A stretch of DNA of 64,000 nt, taken from Cedecea neteri (GTDB lineage: Bacteria > Pseudomonadota > Gammaproteobacteria > Enterobacterales > Enterobacteriaceae). The stretch is from contig NZ_CP009458.1 in the NCBI RefSeq assembly GCF_000758305.1, positions 4,712,001 to 4,776,000 on the forward strand, written 5' to 3'. How positions within the stretch are numbered: the stretch's first letter is position 1; each line of letters opens with the position of its first letter. Made by a program: the position numbers and the translations under genes. The notes beneath the pieces are model-generated. The model ran no database searches and had not been told where the DNA came from. It was given only the letters and a program-made list of their open reading frames with translations. Positions 1 through 8,552 of this stretch are shown here, in pieces.

Positions 1-21
1 GCCTTTTTTATTGGCTGCGAT

Positions 22-873
22 TCAGCGAGGAAGAATCAGTTCATCTGAGCGCTGCGCCTGAGTCCAGGTCATCACGTCAAACACCCGGTGCGCAGCTTCT
101 CCTGCGGCAACCGCTACTGCCTTGCCCTCCAACATTCGGCTTACCAGCTCGGCGCAGAACAAATCCCCGGTGCCTTTCAGGTCGGTCACCACACGCGCAT
201 GGCTGGTCACATCAACCTCATCAGCGGTCACCGTCACCACGGAAATCGTCTCCGCGCTATTCCCCGGCGCGCTGGTTATCACCACCCAGCGCAGCGTTTC
301 AGAGAGAAGGCTTCTGGCCGCGATCACCGCCTGTTCCAGCGTATCGCAGGGCATCCCGGTCAGAATATGCAGCTCAAAGAGATTGGGCGTGATCCCCTGC
401 GCATGGGGCAACAGCGCCGTGCGATAAGCTTCAGGAATACCCGCCTTGACGTAAATACCGCTGTCGGTATCCCCCATTACCGGGTCGACAAGAATCAACA
501 GCTCAGGATGGCTGTCGCGCCTCTGACGCAACCACTCCGCCAGCAGATGGATTTGCTCCGCACTGCCCATATAACCCGTCGTCACGGCCTTCAGTTCACG
601 TAACGCATCCCGTTCTTCTAGCGCTTGCAGATAACCGCTAAACCAGTCAGCCGGGATCACACCGCCATAAAACGTATCGTAGTGTGGCGTGTTGCTGAAT
701 AACACCGTAGGAACGGCCATAACCCGCCAGCCATGCTGCTGGATCGCCGGGACCGCGATACTGTTCCCGACGCTGCCGTAAACGACCTGAGATTGTACCG
801 CCACAATATCTGTCTGCAGCGCCCGGCCTGCATCGTGAAACAATACCGACTGTATATCGCTATCCTGACTCAT
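22..873 (-). CDS. pdxK: Pyridoxal/pyridoxine/pyridoxamine kinase PdxK
   Basis: Cytoplasmic vitamin B6 kinase that phosphorylates pyridoxal, pyridoxine or pyridoxamine with ATP in the PLP salvage pathway. The 283-residue product aligns along its whole length with E. coli PdxK: the VYGSVGNSIAVPAI segment near the N-terminus, NTPHYDTFYGG in the substrate-binding part, and the PfkB/ribokinase-type signature TDLKGTGDLFC near residue 235 that carries the catalytic Asp. The frame stays open upstream to 990, but the ATG at 873 follows a GGGG-rich ribosome site and matches the known N-terminus. It lies between the window edge, where a T-rich terminator remnant at 1-9 probably belongs to crr, and a divergent cupin gene. 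E. coli has yfeK in the latter place. Confidence 0.95.
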   Translation of the reverse strand: MSQDSDIQSVLFHDAGRALQTDIVAVQSQVVYGSVGNSIAVPAIQQHGWRVMAVPTVLFSNTPHYDTFYGGVIPADWFSGYLQALEERDALRELKAVTTGYMGSAEQIHLLAEWLRQRRDSHPELLILVDPVMGDTDSGIYVKAGIPEAYRTALLPHAQGITPNLFELHILTGMPCDTLEQAVIAARSLLSETLRWVVITSAPGNSAETISVVTVTADEVDVTSHARVVTDLKGTGDLFCAELVSRMLEGKAVAVAAGEAAHRVFDVMTWTQAQRSDELILPR

Positions 874-1321
874 TTTTTCCCCTTGCCCGCCAGACCGTTG
901 AGGCCCGAATTGCTGAGCGGCCATTATAACCAGACCAGGGCTACACAACCACGATAAGTACGGTCGCTTTATTTCGACAATGACCCACATGCGGCTGCCA
1001 TCATTCAGATTTATCGAATCAATGGCAAAAGTAATATTTTCTTTCCGTCGTTACACTTTGAAAATGTATCACCTGAATGATGAACGAAAACATTATTACC
1101 GATTAGTGCTGGATGCCTGAAAACTAATAACATCCACATAAACATTTCATCAACAATATCTTCATCATCGCTGGATAATATATCTTCAGCCCTCATTTTT
1201 AACATTATTGAATTCTGCCAGCCTTACAATTTCACCAGGTCAAATATCATAACCTCACCTATAACAAAAGTTCCCTCCGGAGGATAAACCTCACTCTGCA
1301 TGAATAAAAGGAAGCGATTAT
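874..1321. other. AT-rich divergent intergenic region pdxK / cupin gene
   Basis: About 450 bases without a convincing gene. It is clearly richer in A+T than its neighbours, especially 1000-1270, and must hold the promoters of pdxK (leftward) and the cupin gene (rightward). A 64-codon leftward frame at 1011-1205 has no good ribosome site and no recognisable family, so it is not called. The last bases, GGAAG at about 1310-1314, are the ribosome site of the cupin gene. I saw no clear operator. Confidence 0.5.
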
Positions 1322-2533
1322 ATGAAAGATATATCCAGAAGAAGCTTCATGGCATTTGCCGCAGGCGGTACCGTCGTATTAGCGGCCGGGCAGGCCCATG
1401 CCCACGATGACAAAGTAAAATCTTACCCGGCAAGCGTGCGCGATCCTGGCCCTCACGACCCCATCCGGGAAGCCGAAAACCCTGATATCGTCAATCCCCC
1501 CTCTACCGACAGCGGCACACTGCCAAATCTGCGCTACTCCTTCAGTGACGCTCATGTCAGAAAAGGCACCGGCGGCTGGACAAGGCAGGTGACCAAACGT
1601 GAGTTGGGGATTTCAACCACCATCGCCGGGGTGGATATGCGCCTAAATGCCGGAGGCATCCGCGAACTTCACTGGCACAAAGAGGGGGAATGGGCTTATA
1701 TGACCTACGGCAATGCGCGGGTAACGGCCTTCGACGCAAAGGGAGGCTGGTTTGTGGATGATATCGGCGTCGGTGATTTATGGTATTTCCCGCCGGGCAT
1801 CCCTCACTCGATTCAAGGTATAGGGCCTGACGGCTGTGAATTTCTTTTGGCCTTCGACGACGGTGGATTTGATGAAGACAGCACGTTCCTGTTATCCGAC
1901 TGGTTTAAACATATCCCCCCTGAGATATTAGCCAAAAATTTCCAGGTTCCCGTTTCTACATTTTCTAAACTGCCTTCACCTGCCGATGAATATATTTTCG
2001 CGGGTACGGTGCCAGGCAGCCTTGCCTCAGACAGTATTAATAGCGCGGCTAAATCAGAAATTAATTTCACCCACCATATGCTGGCGCAGGATCCGATTAA
2101 AGCCCCTGGCGGCACGGTCAGAATAACGGACTCATCTAATTTCCCGGTGTCGAAAACGATTGCCGCTGCCCTGGTAGAAATAGAACCCGGCGGACTGAGA
2201 GAGCTTCACTGGCATCCAAATAACGACGAATGGCAATACTATCTTGAAGGGGAAGGCAGAATGGGCGTGTTTGCCTCTTCGGGCCAGGCCAGAACCTTTG
2301 ATTACCGCGCCGGTGATGTCGGCTACGTTCCCTTTGCGATGGGGCATTATATCGAGAATACCGGCACCACGACCCTGCGCTTCCTGGAACTGTTTAAAAG
2401 CGACTATTACGCGGATATTTCACTCAACCAGTGGCTGGCCAGCACGCCGCCTGAGCTGGTGAAGCAACATTTACAGCTGGATGATACCTTTATGAAGGCG
2501 TTGAGTCTGCATAAAAACCCAGTTGTGAAGTAA
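1322..2533 (+). CDS. Tat-exported bicupin, oxalate decarboxylase family
   Basis: Predicted manganese bicupin that splits oxalate to formate and CO2, exported folded to the periplasm. The 403-residue protein opens with a twin-arginine signal (SRRSFMAFAAGG, cleavage probably near AHA at 25-27). Cupin 1 has the metal ligands H117, H119, E123 (HWHKEGEW) and H162. Cupin 2 has H296, H298, E303 (HWHPNNDEW) and H342. The mobile lid after cupin 1 reads FDEDST, so E185 lines up with the catalytic lid Glu of Bacillus OxdC (SENST). This favours decarboxylase over oxidase activity, though the flanking lid residues differ. It stands alone, with GGAAG eight bases before the ATG, and a bidirectional terminator separates it from cysM. 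It replaces the yfeK/yfeS genes of E. coli. The substrate is inferred. Confidence 0.85.
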   Translation: MKDISRRSFMAFAAGGTVVLAAGQAHAHDDKVKSYPASVRDPGPHDPIREAENPDIVNPPSTDSGTLPNLRYSFSDAHVRKGTGGWTRQVTKRELGISTTIAGVDMRLNAGGIRELHWHKEGEWAYMTYGNARVTAFDAKGGWFVDDIGVGDLWYFPPGIPHSIQGIGPDGCEFLLAFDDGGFDEDSTFLLSDWFKHIPPEILAKNFQVPVSTFSKLPSPADEYIFAGTVPGSLASDSINSAAKSEINFTHHMLAQDPIKAPGGTVRITDSSNFPVSKTIAAALVEIEPGGLRELHWHPNNDEWQYYLEGEGRMGVFASSGQARTFDYRAGDVGYVPFAMGHYIENTGTTTLRFLELFKSDYYADISLNQWLASTPPELVKQHLQLDDTFMKALSLHKNPVVK

Positions 2534-2543
2534 GCCTGCTCTC

Positions 2544-2574
2544 AGGAAAAGATCGCCTCAGGCGACCTTTTCCT
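2544..2574. terminator. Bidirectional intrinsic terminator between cupin gene and cysM
   Basis: A 14-base stem with one mismatch (AGGAAAAGATCGCC against GGCGACCTTTTCCT) around a TCA loop. A-rich and T-rich arms on each side let it stop transcription in both directions. It lies exactly between two convergent genes. Confidence 0.8.
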
Positions 2575-2585
2575 GGCTTACAGTG

Positions 2586-3497
2586 TCAGATGCCCGCGCC
2601 CTGAACGTAGCTCTCTTCCCCGAACACGCCGGTAGAAAGATAGCGGTCTCCCCTGTCGCAAATAATAGCGACCACTACGGCCCCCGGGTTAGCTTTGGCT
2701 ACGCGCAGCGCACCTGCCACCGCCCCGCCAGAGCTCACGCCGCAGAAAATCCCCTCTTCCATCGCCAGGCGGCGCATAGTCTGCTCGGCTTCCGTCTGCG
2801 CCATGTCGATGACTTCATCCACCAGCGTCGGGTTGAATATCTTCGGCAACCACTCTTCAGGCCAGCGGCGGATCCCCGGAATGCTGCTGCCCTCTTCCGG
2901 CTGCAGCCCGACAATTCTCACCGGCTTGCTTTGCTCGCGCATAAAGCGACTGACGCCGGTAATCGTGCCCGTCGTGCCCATGCTGGACACAAAATGCGTG
3001 ATACGCCCTTCGGTCTGCCGCCAGATCTCCGGCCCGGTTGTCGTGTAATGCGCCAGCGGGTTATCCGGGTTATTAAACTGATCGAGGATTTTGCCTTCGC
3101 CTCGGTCGGCCATTTGCTGAGCCAGTTCACGCGCGCCTTCCATGCCCTGAGCTTTGCTGACCAGAATCAGCTCCGCGCCGTAAGCCTGCATCGCCGCCTT
3201 GCGCTCCATGCTCATGTTGTCCGGCATCAGCAGCTTAATGCGGTAGCCTTTGAGCGCAGAGATCATCGCCAGTGCGATACCGGTGTTGCCGCTGGTTGCC
3301 TCAATCAGCGTATCACCGGGTTGAATTTCTCCACGCTTTTCCGCCTGAACAATCATCGACAGCGCTGCGCGGTCTTTTACCGAGCCAGCGGGGTTGTTGC
3401 CCTCGAGCTTGACCCAAATTTCGCTGCCGTTAGTCAGCCCGCTGCGCTGCAGCCGGACCAGAGGAGTATTGCCAATTGTGCTTTCTAAAGTGATCAC
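2586..3497 (-). CDS. cysM: Cysteine synthase B (O-acetylserine sulfhydrylase B)
   Basis: PLP enzyme that makes cysteine from O-acetylserine and sulfide, or S-sulfocysteine from thiosulfate. The 303 residues equal the E. coli CysM length and match it throughout. The PLP lysine is K41 in NPAGSVKDRAA, the substrate loop is EATSGNTGIALA, the phosphate-binding loop is SMGTTGTITG, and GVSSGGAVAGAL follows. It is the last gene of cysPTWAM, 70 bases after cysA and behind an intrinsic terminator. Thiosulfate imported by CysP-CysTWA is the natural partner substrate of this isozyme. Confidence 0.97.
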   Translation of the reverse strand: MITLESTIGNTPLVRLQRSGLTNGSEIWVKLEGNNPAGSVKDRAALSMIVQAEKRGEIQPGDTLIEATSGNTGIALAMISALKGYRIKLLMPDNMSMERKAAMQAYGAELILVSKAQGMEGARELAQQMADRGEGKILDQFNNPDNPLAHYTTTGPEIWRQTEGRITHFVSSMGTTGTITGVSRFMREQSKPVRIVGLQPEEGSSIPGIRRWPEEWLPKIFNPTLVDEVIDMAQTEAEQTMRRLAMEEGIFCGVSSGGAVAGALRVAKANPGAVVVAIICDRGDRYLSTGVFGEESYVQGAGI

Positions 3498-3515
3498 TTG
3501 CCTGCCCGCAATAAA

Positions 3516-3541
3516 TGAAAAAGCGGCCTCGGTGGGCCGCT
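3516..3541 (-). terminator. Intrinsic terminator/attenuator between cysA and cysM
   Basis: On the minus strand a perfect 7-base stem (AGCGGCC/GGCCGCT) is followed directly by five T. It sits inside the cysA-cysM gap, so it should lower cysM expression relative to cysPTWA unless read through. Confidence 0.75.
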
Positions 3542-3567
3542 AGTGCGTGTCCTGTCGGGGTAAATTA

Positions 3568-4653
3568 TCAGGCGGACTGCGCCAGGTCTACACCCTGAAT
3601 ACGGTTAACCCCTTCGTACAGGCGCGCGTTTTGTAGCCCCACAAACAGGCGCTCGCCGCGCTGTGGAATTTGCTGCTCTTTCAGAACCACCGTCAGCGGT
3701 TCGTCATACCAGCCTAGCGGCTGCACAACTAACTGCATGTAATGCCCGCGCGGGCTAACTTCCAGCACCTGCACGGGCAGCGGTGAATCAAGGTTCGTGC
3801 GGCGACTAACGTCCACTTCCCACGGACGCAGGAACAAATCAACGTCACCCTGATGGACCGGAGTGAACCCCAGTGGCCAGCGGTGCGCGCCAACGTGAAA
3901 CTGGCTCCCACGAATCACGCCTTTCAGGCGGTTAACCTCGCCGAGGAACTCCAGCACGAAGCGAGTCGCGGGCTCACGCCAGACCTGCTCAGGCGTATCG
4001 ACCTGCTCAATATTACCCTGGCTCATCACCACCACGCGGTCGGCGACTTCCATCGCCTCTTCCTGGTCGTGCGTCACAAACACGCTGGTGAACTTTAACT
4101 CTTCATGCAGCTCACGCAGCCAGCGGCGCAGCTCTTTACGAACCTGAGCATCAAGCGCCCCAAACGGTTCATCCAGCAGCAGGATTTGCGGCTCCACCGC
4201 CAGCGCACGCGCCAGGGCAACGCGCTGCTTCTGGCCGCCGGACAACTGTGCCGGGTAGCGATCGGCCAGATGGGAAAGCTGCACCATCTCCAGCAGTTTC
4301 GTCACTTTCTGTTTGATCTCGGCGGCAGAAGGCCGTTCGCGACGCGGCAGCACCGTTAAACCAAAGGCGATATTGTCGAATACCGACATATGGCGGAACA
4401 GCGCATAGTGCTGAAACACAAAACCGACTTTACGGTCGCGGGCATGCATCCGACTCACGTCGGTGCCGTGGAAGCTGATGCGGCCGCTGTTCTGGTGCTC
4501 CAGCCCGGCAATAATACGCAGCAGCGTGGTTTTACCGGAACCGGATGGCCCAAGTAGCGCCACCATCTGACCAGAAGGGATATCCAGCGAGATATCGTTC
4601 AGCACCTGGGTGCGTCCAAATGACTTCTTAATATTGGCAATATCAATGCTCAT
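3568..4653 (-). CDS. cysA: Sulfate/thiosulfate ABC transporter ATPase CysA
   Basis: ATP-hydrolysing subunit of the sulfate/thiosulfate importer, on the inner face of the membrane. The 361 residues contain Walker A GPSGSGKT (35-42), the Q-loop in VFQHYALFRHM, the ABC signature LSGGQKQRVALARAL, Walker B ILLLDEPFGALD and the switch His in VFVTHDQEEA. The C-terminal third is the regulatory TOBE-like part typical of this family. It starts 11 bases inside the end of cysW, which implies translational coupling. E. coli CysA has nearly the same length. Confidence 0.97.
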   Translation of the reverse strand: MSIDIANIKKSFGRTQVLNDISLDIPSGQMVALLGPSGSGKTTLLRIIAGLEHQNSGRISFHGTDVSRMHARDRKVGFVFQHYALFRHMSVFDNIAFGLTVLPRRERPSAAEIKQKVTKLLEMVQLSHLADRYPAQLSGGQKQRVALARALAVEPQILLLDEPFGALDAQVRKELRRWLRELHEELKFTSVFVTHDQEEAMEVADRVVVMSQGNIEQVDTPEQVWREPATRFVLEFLGEVNRLKGVIRGSQFHVGAHRWPLGFTPVHQGDVDLFLRPWEVDVSRRTNLDSPLPVQVLEVSPRGHYMQLVVQPLGWYDEPLTVVLKEQQIPQRGERLFVGLQNARLYEGVNRIQGVDLAQSA

Positions 4654-5518
4654 GATTTTCCTCCTGCTTCAGGCGCTTTTCCTGATTATTCAGACGCCAC
4701 TGCACCGCACTCTTTAAGAACAAGGTCAGAACTGCCATCAGGGTCAACAACGCCGCGGCGGTAAACGAACCGACGGTGTTGTAATCCTGCTGCAGTAACT
4801 CAATCTGTAACGGCAGCGAGAATGTCTCGCCGCGAATCGAACCGGATACCACCGAAACCGCACCAAACTCGCCTATAGCGCGGGCGTTGGTCAGCACCAC
4901 GCCATAAAGCAGCGCCCAGCGAATATTGGGCAGCGTCACGCGGCGGAACATCTGCCAGCCAGAAGCACCCAGTAAAATCGCGGCTTCATCTTCCTGGCTG
5001 CCCTGGCTTAGCATCACCGGCACCAGCTCGCGCACCACAAACGGGCAGGTCACGAAGATCGTCACCAGCACCATGCCCGGCCAGGCAAACATAATCTGCA
5101 GGTTGTGGGCATCCAGGAACCCTGCCAGCGGGCCATTAGAGCCGTAAAACAGTAGATAAACCAGGCCCGCAACGACCGGGGAAACGGCAAACGGAATATC
5201 CAGCAGCGTCAGCAACAATTGGCGGCCGGGGAAGTTAAAACGCGTCACCAGCCAGGCCAGCAGCGTGCCGAACACCAGGTTTACCGGCACGGTAATCAGC
5301 GCAATCATCACCGTCAGCCAGATAGCGTGCAGCATGTCCGGGTCAGCGATATTTTGCAGCGCGGGCATCAACCCTTTAGAAAAAGCCTCAACAAAAATAG
5401 AAGCGACCGGCACCACCAGAATCAGGAAAGAGACCAGCACGCCGATAGCAATCAGCGCCCATTTTCCCCAGTTAATGCGGGAGCGGTTATAGTTTTTCAA
5501 AGCAGTGACGTCCGTCAT
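4643..5518 (-). CDS. cysW: Sulfate/thiosulfate ABC transporter permease CysW
   Basis: One of the two inner-membrane permease subunits of the sulfate/thiosulfate importer. The 291 residues hold about six hydrophobic segments and the EAA coupling loop (EDEAAILLGASGWQMFRRVTLP) that docks onto CysA. Its start codon overlaps the cysT stop (TGATG at 5516-5520), and its own end overlaps cysA by 11 bases. Confidence 0.96.
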   Translation of the reverse strand: MTDVTALKNYNRSRINWGKWALIAIGVLVSFLILVVPVASIFVEAFSKGLMPALQNIADPDMLHAIWLTVMIALITVPVNLVFGTLLAWLVTRFNFPGRQLLLTLLDIPFAVSPVVAGLVYLLFYGSNGPLAGFLDAHNLQIMFAWPGMVLVTIFVTCPFVVRELVPVMLSQGSQEDEAAILLGASGWQMFRRVTLPNIRWALLYGVVLTNARAIGEFGAVSVVSGSIRGETFSLPLQIELLQQDYNTVGSFTAAALLTLMAVLTLFLKSAVQWRLNNQEKRLKQEENHEH

Positions 5519-6351
5519 CAGTGACCTACCACGCGTCGACCAAAGCGACTCTGCAACGTATTAATGGTGAACAGCAGCAGCAGCGACGCCGCCAGAATCA
5601 CTGACGCAATGGCGCTGGCCGCCGGGTAATCAAACTCCTGCAGGCGCACGAAGATCATCAGCGAGGTGACTTCTGTCTTCCAGGCGATGTTTCCGGCAAT
5701 AAAGATAACCGCGCCAAACTCCCCCAGACTGCGGGTGAAGGAGAGAGCCACGCCCGCCATCAGCGCCGGAGAAAGTTCCGGCAGTACTACGCGGCGGAAA
5801 CTCTGCCAGCGAGTCGCGCCGAGCGTTTCAGCGGCCTCTTCGTATTCTGGCCCCAGCTCTTCCAGCACGGGCTGAACGGTACGCACCACAAACGGAATGC
5901 TGGTAAACGCCATCGCCACCGCGATACCCAGCCAGGTGTAGGTCACCTTAATGCCAAACTGCGCCAGCCACTCGCCGTACCAGCCGTTGACGGAAAACAG
6001 CCCGGCGAGGGTTAAACCCGCCACCGCAGTGGGCAGCGCAAAAGGTAAATCCATCAGCGCATCTAGCAGGCTGCGCCCCGGAAACTGGTAACGCGTCAGG
6101 ATCCACGCCATTAGCAGGCCGAACACGCCGTTAAACACGGAAGCCAGCGCGGCGGAAAGCAGCGTGACTTTATAGGCGGCCACCACCTGCGGGTTAGTAA
6201 TCACATCCCAGTACTGGGAGAACGACATTTGTGCCAGCTGCATCACCAGCGCGCTCAGCGGCAGCAGCAGGATCAGGCAAACAAACAGCAGGCTGGTGCC
6301 GAGGCTAAGCGTAAACCCCGGCAATACGCGTTTTGAACGACTGGCAAACAT
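5518..6351 (-). CDS. cysT: Sulfate/thiosulfate ABC transporter permease CysT (CysU)
   Basis: Second permease subunit of the importer; it pairs with CysW. The 277 residues have about six membrane segments and the EAA loop EYEEAAETLGATRWQSFRR. I chose the ATG at 6351 (MFASRSKRVLPGF), which overlaps the cysP stop and gives the E. coli length. A TTG one codon earlier would add a single residue. Confidence 0.96.
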   Translation of the reverse strand: MFASRSKRVLPGFTLSLGTSLLFVCLILLLPLSALVMQLAQMSFSQYWDVITNPQVVAAYKVTLLSAALASVFNGVFGLLMAWILTRYQFPGRSLLDALMDLPFALPTAVAGLTLAGLFSVNGWYGEWLAQFGIKVTYTWLGIAVAMAFTSIPFVVRTVQPVLEELGPEYEEAAETLGATRWQSFRRVVLPELSPALMAGVALSFTRSLGEFGAVIFIAGNIAWKTEVTSLMIFVRLQEFDYPAASAIASVILAASLLLLFTINTLQSRFGRRVVGH

Positions 6352-7367
6352 CAACTACGCCCCGCCGCTAACAGCTTGTCCAGCTCCCCGCCGGTAGCAA
6401 AATGCGTTTTCATCACTTCCGGCCAGTTGCCGAAGGCATCTTCCACACGGAACAGTTCGGTCTGCGGGAATTTATCTTTCAGCTTGTCCATTACCTGCGG
6501 GTTATTCACGCGGTAGTAGTAATCGGTAATGATGGTCTGCGCCTCAGGACTGTAGAGATAATTCAGGTAGGCTTTGGCCGCTTTTTCCGTGCCGTTTGCC
6601 TTCACGTTTTTATCCACCCAGGCAACCGGGAACTCAGCCAGGATGTTGACCTTCGGCACCACCACTTCATAGCCGTCTTTGGCGTACTGGTTACGGATGT
6701 TATTCACTTCTGACTCGAATGAAATCAGCACGTCGCCCAGCCCACGTTCGACAAAAGAGGTTGTCGCCCCGCGGCCGCCGGTATCAAACACTTCGACGTT
6801 TTTCAGGAATTGCGTCATGAACTGCTCGGTTTTGGCTTTATCGCCGCCGTCAGCTTTGTCTGCCGCGCCCCAGGCCGCCAGATAGGTATACCGGGCGTTA
6901 CCGGAAGTTTTCGGATTCGGGAAAATGAGCTTCACGTCCGGGCGCACAAGGTCGCTCCAGTCGTGGATGTTCTTCGGGTTGCCCTTGCGCACCAGGAAAG
7001 CCATGGTGGAGTAGAAAGGCGAGCTGTTGTTCCCTAGGCGGCTCTGCCAGTCCGCCGGGATTAGGTTGCCTTTGTCGTGCAGGATCTGCACATCGGTCAC
7101 CTGGTTATAAGTTACAACGTCAGCTTTTAAGCCCTGCAAAATGGCCAGCGCCTGTTTTGATGACCCGGCATGAGATTGTTTTATCGTCAGCTTGTCGCCG
7201 TTATTCTCCTGCGCCCACTGTTTTTCAAACGGCGGGTTAAGCGCGGCAAACAGCTCGCGGGACACATCATAAGAGCTATTCAGCAACTCTGTTGCGTGGG
7301 CAGAGCCTGCCAGCAGCAGAGAGACCGCAAGCGCGTTCCATACTTTTTTAACTGACCTGATTGCCAT
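6351..7367 (-). CDS. cysP: Periplasmic thiosulfate/sulfate-binding protein CysP
   Basis: Captures thiosulfate and sulfate in the periplasm and delivers them to CysTWA. The 338 residues begin with a Sec signal peptide (positively charged start, then LAVSLLLAGSAHA, cleavage after A25), and the mature start TELLNSSYDVSREL is the known family start. Conserved ligand-binding stretches include KQSHAGSSKQA and GGRGATTSFVERG. It is the first gene of the cysPTWAM operon. Expression is expected to depend on CysB with acetylserine, as in relatives. Confidence 0.97.
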   Translation of the reverse strand: MAIRSVKKVWNALAVSLLLAGSAHATELLNSSYDVSRELFAALNPPFEKQWAQENNGDKLTIKQSHAGSSKQALAILQGLKADVVTYNQVTDVQILHDKGNLIPADWQSRLGNNSSPFYSTMAFLVRKGNPKNIHDWSDLVRPDVKLIFPNPKTSGNARYTYLAAWGAADKADGGDKAKTEQFMTQFLKNVEVFDTGGRGATTSFVERGLGDVLISFESEVNNIRNQYAKDGYEVVVPKVNILAEFPVAWVDKNVKANGTEKAAKAYLNYLYSPEAQTIITDYYYRVNNPQVMDKLKDKFPQTELFRVEDAFGNWPEVMKTHFATGGELDKLLAAGRS

Positions 7368-7496
7368 GCTTCGCCCTTATAAATGTGATGAATGCCATAA
7401 AGTCATGACAGTCAGTGTATTTATAACGAGCGATAAAGCTGTAACGCTTTTATATACCGTTTGGCGATTTACAAGAAGAAAGGGATATAAGAAAGC
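7368..7496 (-). promoter_or_regulatory. cysP operon promoter region
   Basis: Reading leftward, this AT-rich stretch contains a TATAAA -10-like hexamer (plus-strand TTTATA near 7420-7426) with no good -35. That fits a promoter needing an activator, and CysB is the known activator of this operon. The exact CysB site cannot be read reliably because its consensus is weak. Confidence 0.4.
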
Positions 7497-7516
7497 GGCG
7501 TAGCAAACGCTACGCC
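7497..7516 (-). terminator. yfeX terminator
   Basis: A perfect 8-base stem (GGCGTAGC/GCTACGCC) with loop AAAC, followed on the minus strand by GCTTTCTT. It lies just after the yfeX stop codon and before the cysP promoter region. Confidence 0.65.
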
Positions 7517-7524
7517 GGAGGGGA

Positions 7525-8424
7525 TTACAGGCTCAGTAATTTATCGAGCGACGGCGCGAAGTAGTAGCCGCCGGTGACCGGCTTAGTGAAGCGCAGCATA
7601 CCGTCACGCTTGCCGTCAGCGTCGCCAAACATGCTCAGCAGCTGCTGTTCAATGTTATGCAAACGCGCACAATAGGCGATGAAATAGAGACCGTGCACGC
7701 CGCTGGCGGTGCCGTAAGGCAGGCTCTGACGCACAATTTTCAGCCCCTTGCCGTCTTCTTTCAGATCGACCCGGCTCAGGTGAGAAGTGGCTGGCCGCGC
7801 GTCGCCGTCGATCTCTTCGTTTTCCTGTTTGGTACGGCCGAAGATCATCTCCTGGTCGTGCACGCTCAGGCGGTTAAGCTGCTTGAGGTTGTGTTCCCAG
7901 CGCTGAACCAGCACATAGCTGCCCCCGGCATCCACGCCTTCGTTGATCACCGCCACCTGGCGACGATTCTCTTCGCCCTGCGGGTTTTCGGTCCCGTCAA
8001 CGAAGCCGCTGAGATCGCGCTCTTCTACCCAGCGGAAGCCGTGAATCTCTTCTTCAATTTTCAGCGCATCGCCAAACGCGGCCAGCGCGGCCTGAGCCAC
8101 GGAGAAGTTCACGTCATGGCGCAGAGAAAGAATGTGGATCATCACATCGTGCTGGGTTGCGGGCGCCAGGCCTTTGCCTAATGGCGTAAAGTTTTTCAGC
8201 TCTGCGGCACCTTCGCCTTTGCTGAGATCGCGCCACAGATCGTGCCCGAAGCCAACGGTCGCCCCCAGCATCGCGTCAGGAAATTGTTCCTGGAAAGCGT
8301 TCAACGCTTCAATAAAGGTTTTGCACCCTGCGCTAACCGCGCTGAAGTCGCCCTGCACAGTAGCTTCCAGCCAAACGGCGGCACGACAATGTTCCGGCAG
8401 AATGCCGCTTTGAACCCGAGACAT
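7525..8424 (-). CDS. yfeX: DyP-type heme peroxidase YfeX
   Basis: Cytoplasmic dye-decolourising-type peroxidase. Family members oxidise porphyrinogens and dyes with H2O2, and YfeX has also been proposed to act in heme iron release, a role still disputed. The 299 residues match E. coli YfeX. The catalytic distal Asp is D143 in GFVDGTENP, the proximal heme ligand H215 (SHLSRVD) and distal R232 are present, and GGYYFAPSLDKLL forms the C-terminus. The ATG at 8424 follows a strong GGAGG. The frame also continues up to an ATG at 8487, which lies inside the structured leader and is less likely to be used. Confidence 0.94.
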   Translation of the reverse strand: MSRVQSGILPEHCRAAVWLEATVQGDFSAVSAGCKTFIEALNAFQEQFPDAMLGATVGFGHDLWRDLSKGEGAAELKNFTPLGKGLAPATQHDVMIHILSLRHDVNFSVAQAALAAFGDALKIEEEIHGFRWVEERDLSGFVDGTENPQGEENRRQVAVINEGVDAGGSYVLVQRWEHNLKQLNRLSVHDQEMIFGRTKQENEEIDGDARPATSHLSRVDLKEDGKGLKIVRQSLPYGTASGVHGLYFIAYCARLHNIEQQLLSMFGDADGKRDGMLRFTKPVTGGYYFAPSLDKLLSL

Positions 8425-8440
8425 GATTCCTCCTGAAAAA

Positions 8441-8487
8441 ATGCCACCCAGGGTGGCATCATAGTTACGTACCACCGGAGGTGGCAT
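8441..8487 (-). promoter_or_regulatory. Two-hairpin leader before yfeX with terminator-like stem
   Basis: In the yfeX 5' leader two inverted repeats share the word ATGCCACC. The upstream hairpin pairs CCACC with GGTGG (8472-8484). The downstream one is a perfect 9-base palindrome (8441-8459) followed on the minus strand by six T and then the AGGAGG ribosome site. The first ATGCCACC (8480-8487) could also pair with the last GGTGGCAT, so the two folds can exclude each other. That is the layout of an attenuator or translation switch. Confidence 0.55.
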
Positions 8488-8552
8488 TTATCGGGCTATT
8501 TTAACCTGATTCATTCACGCCGACTTGCGGCGGCGCAAACCCGGCGCAGATT

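Noticed and set aside
1..10. T-rich end of a terminator at the window start
   Set aside because: Probably the right arm of the crr terminator, but only one arm is inside the window, so it cannot be shown.
1011..1205. 64-codon leftward frame between pdxK and the cupin gene
   Set aside because: No good ribosome site, no family resemblance, in an AT-rich promoter region where chance frames are common.
2583..3488. 301-codon plus-strand frame opposite cysM
   Set aside because: Shadow frame of the cysM gene without its own start signals or domain.
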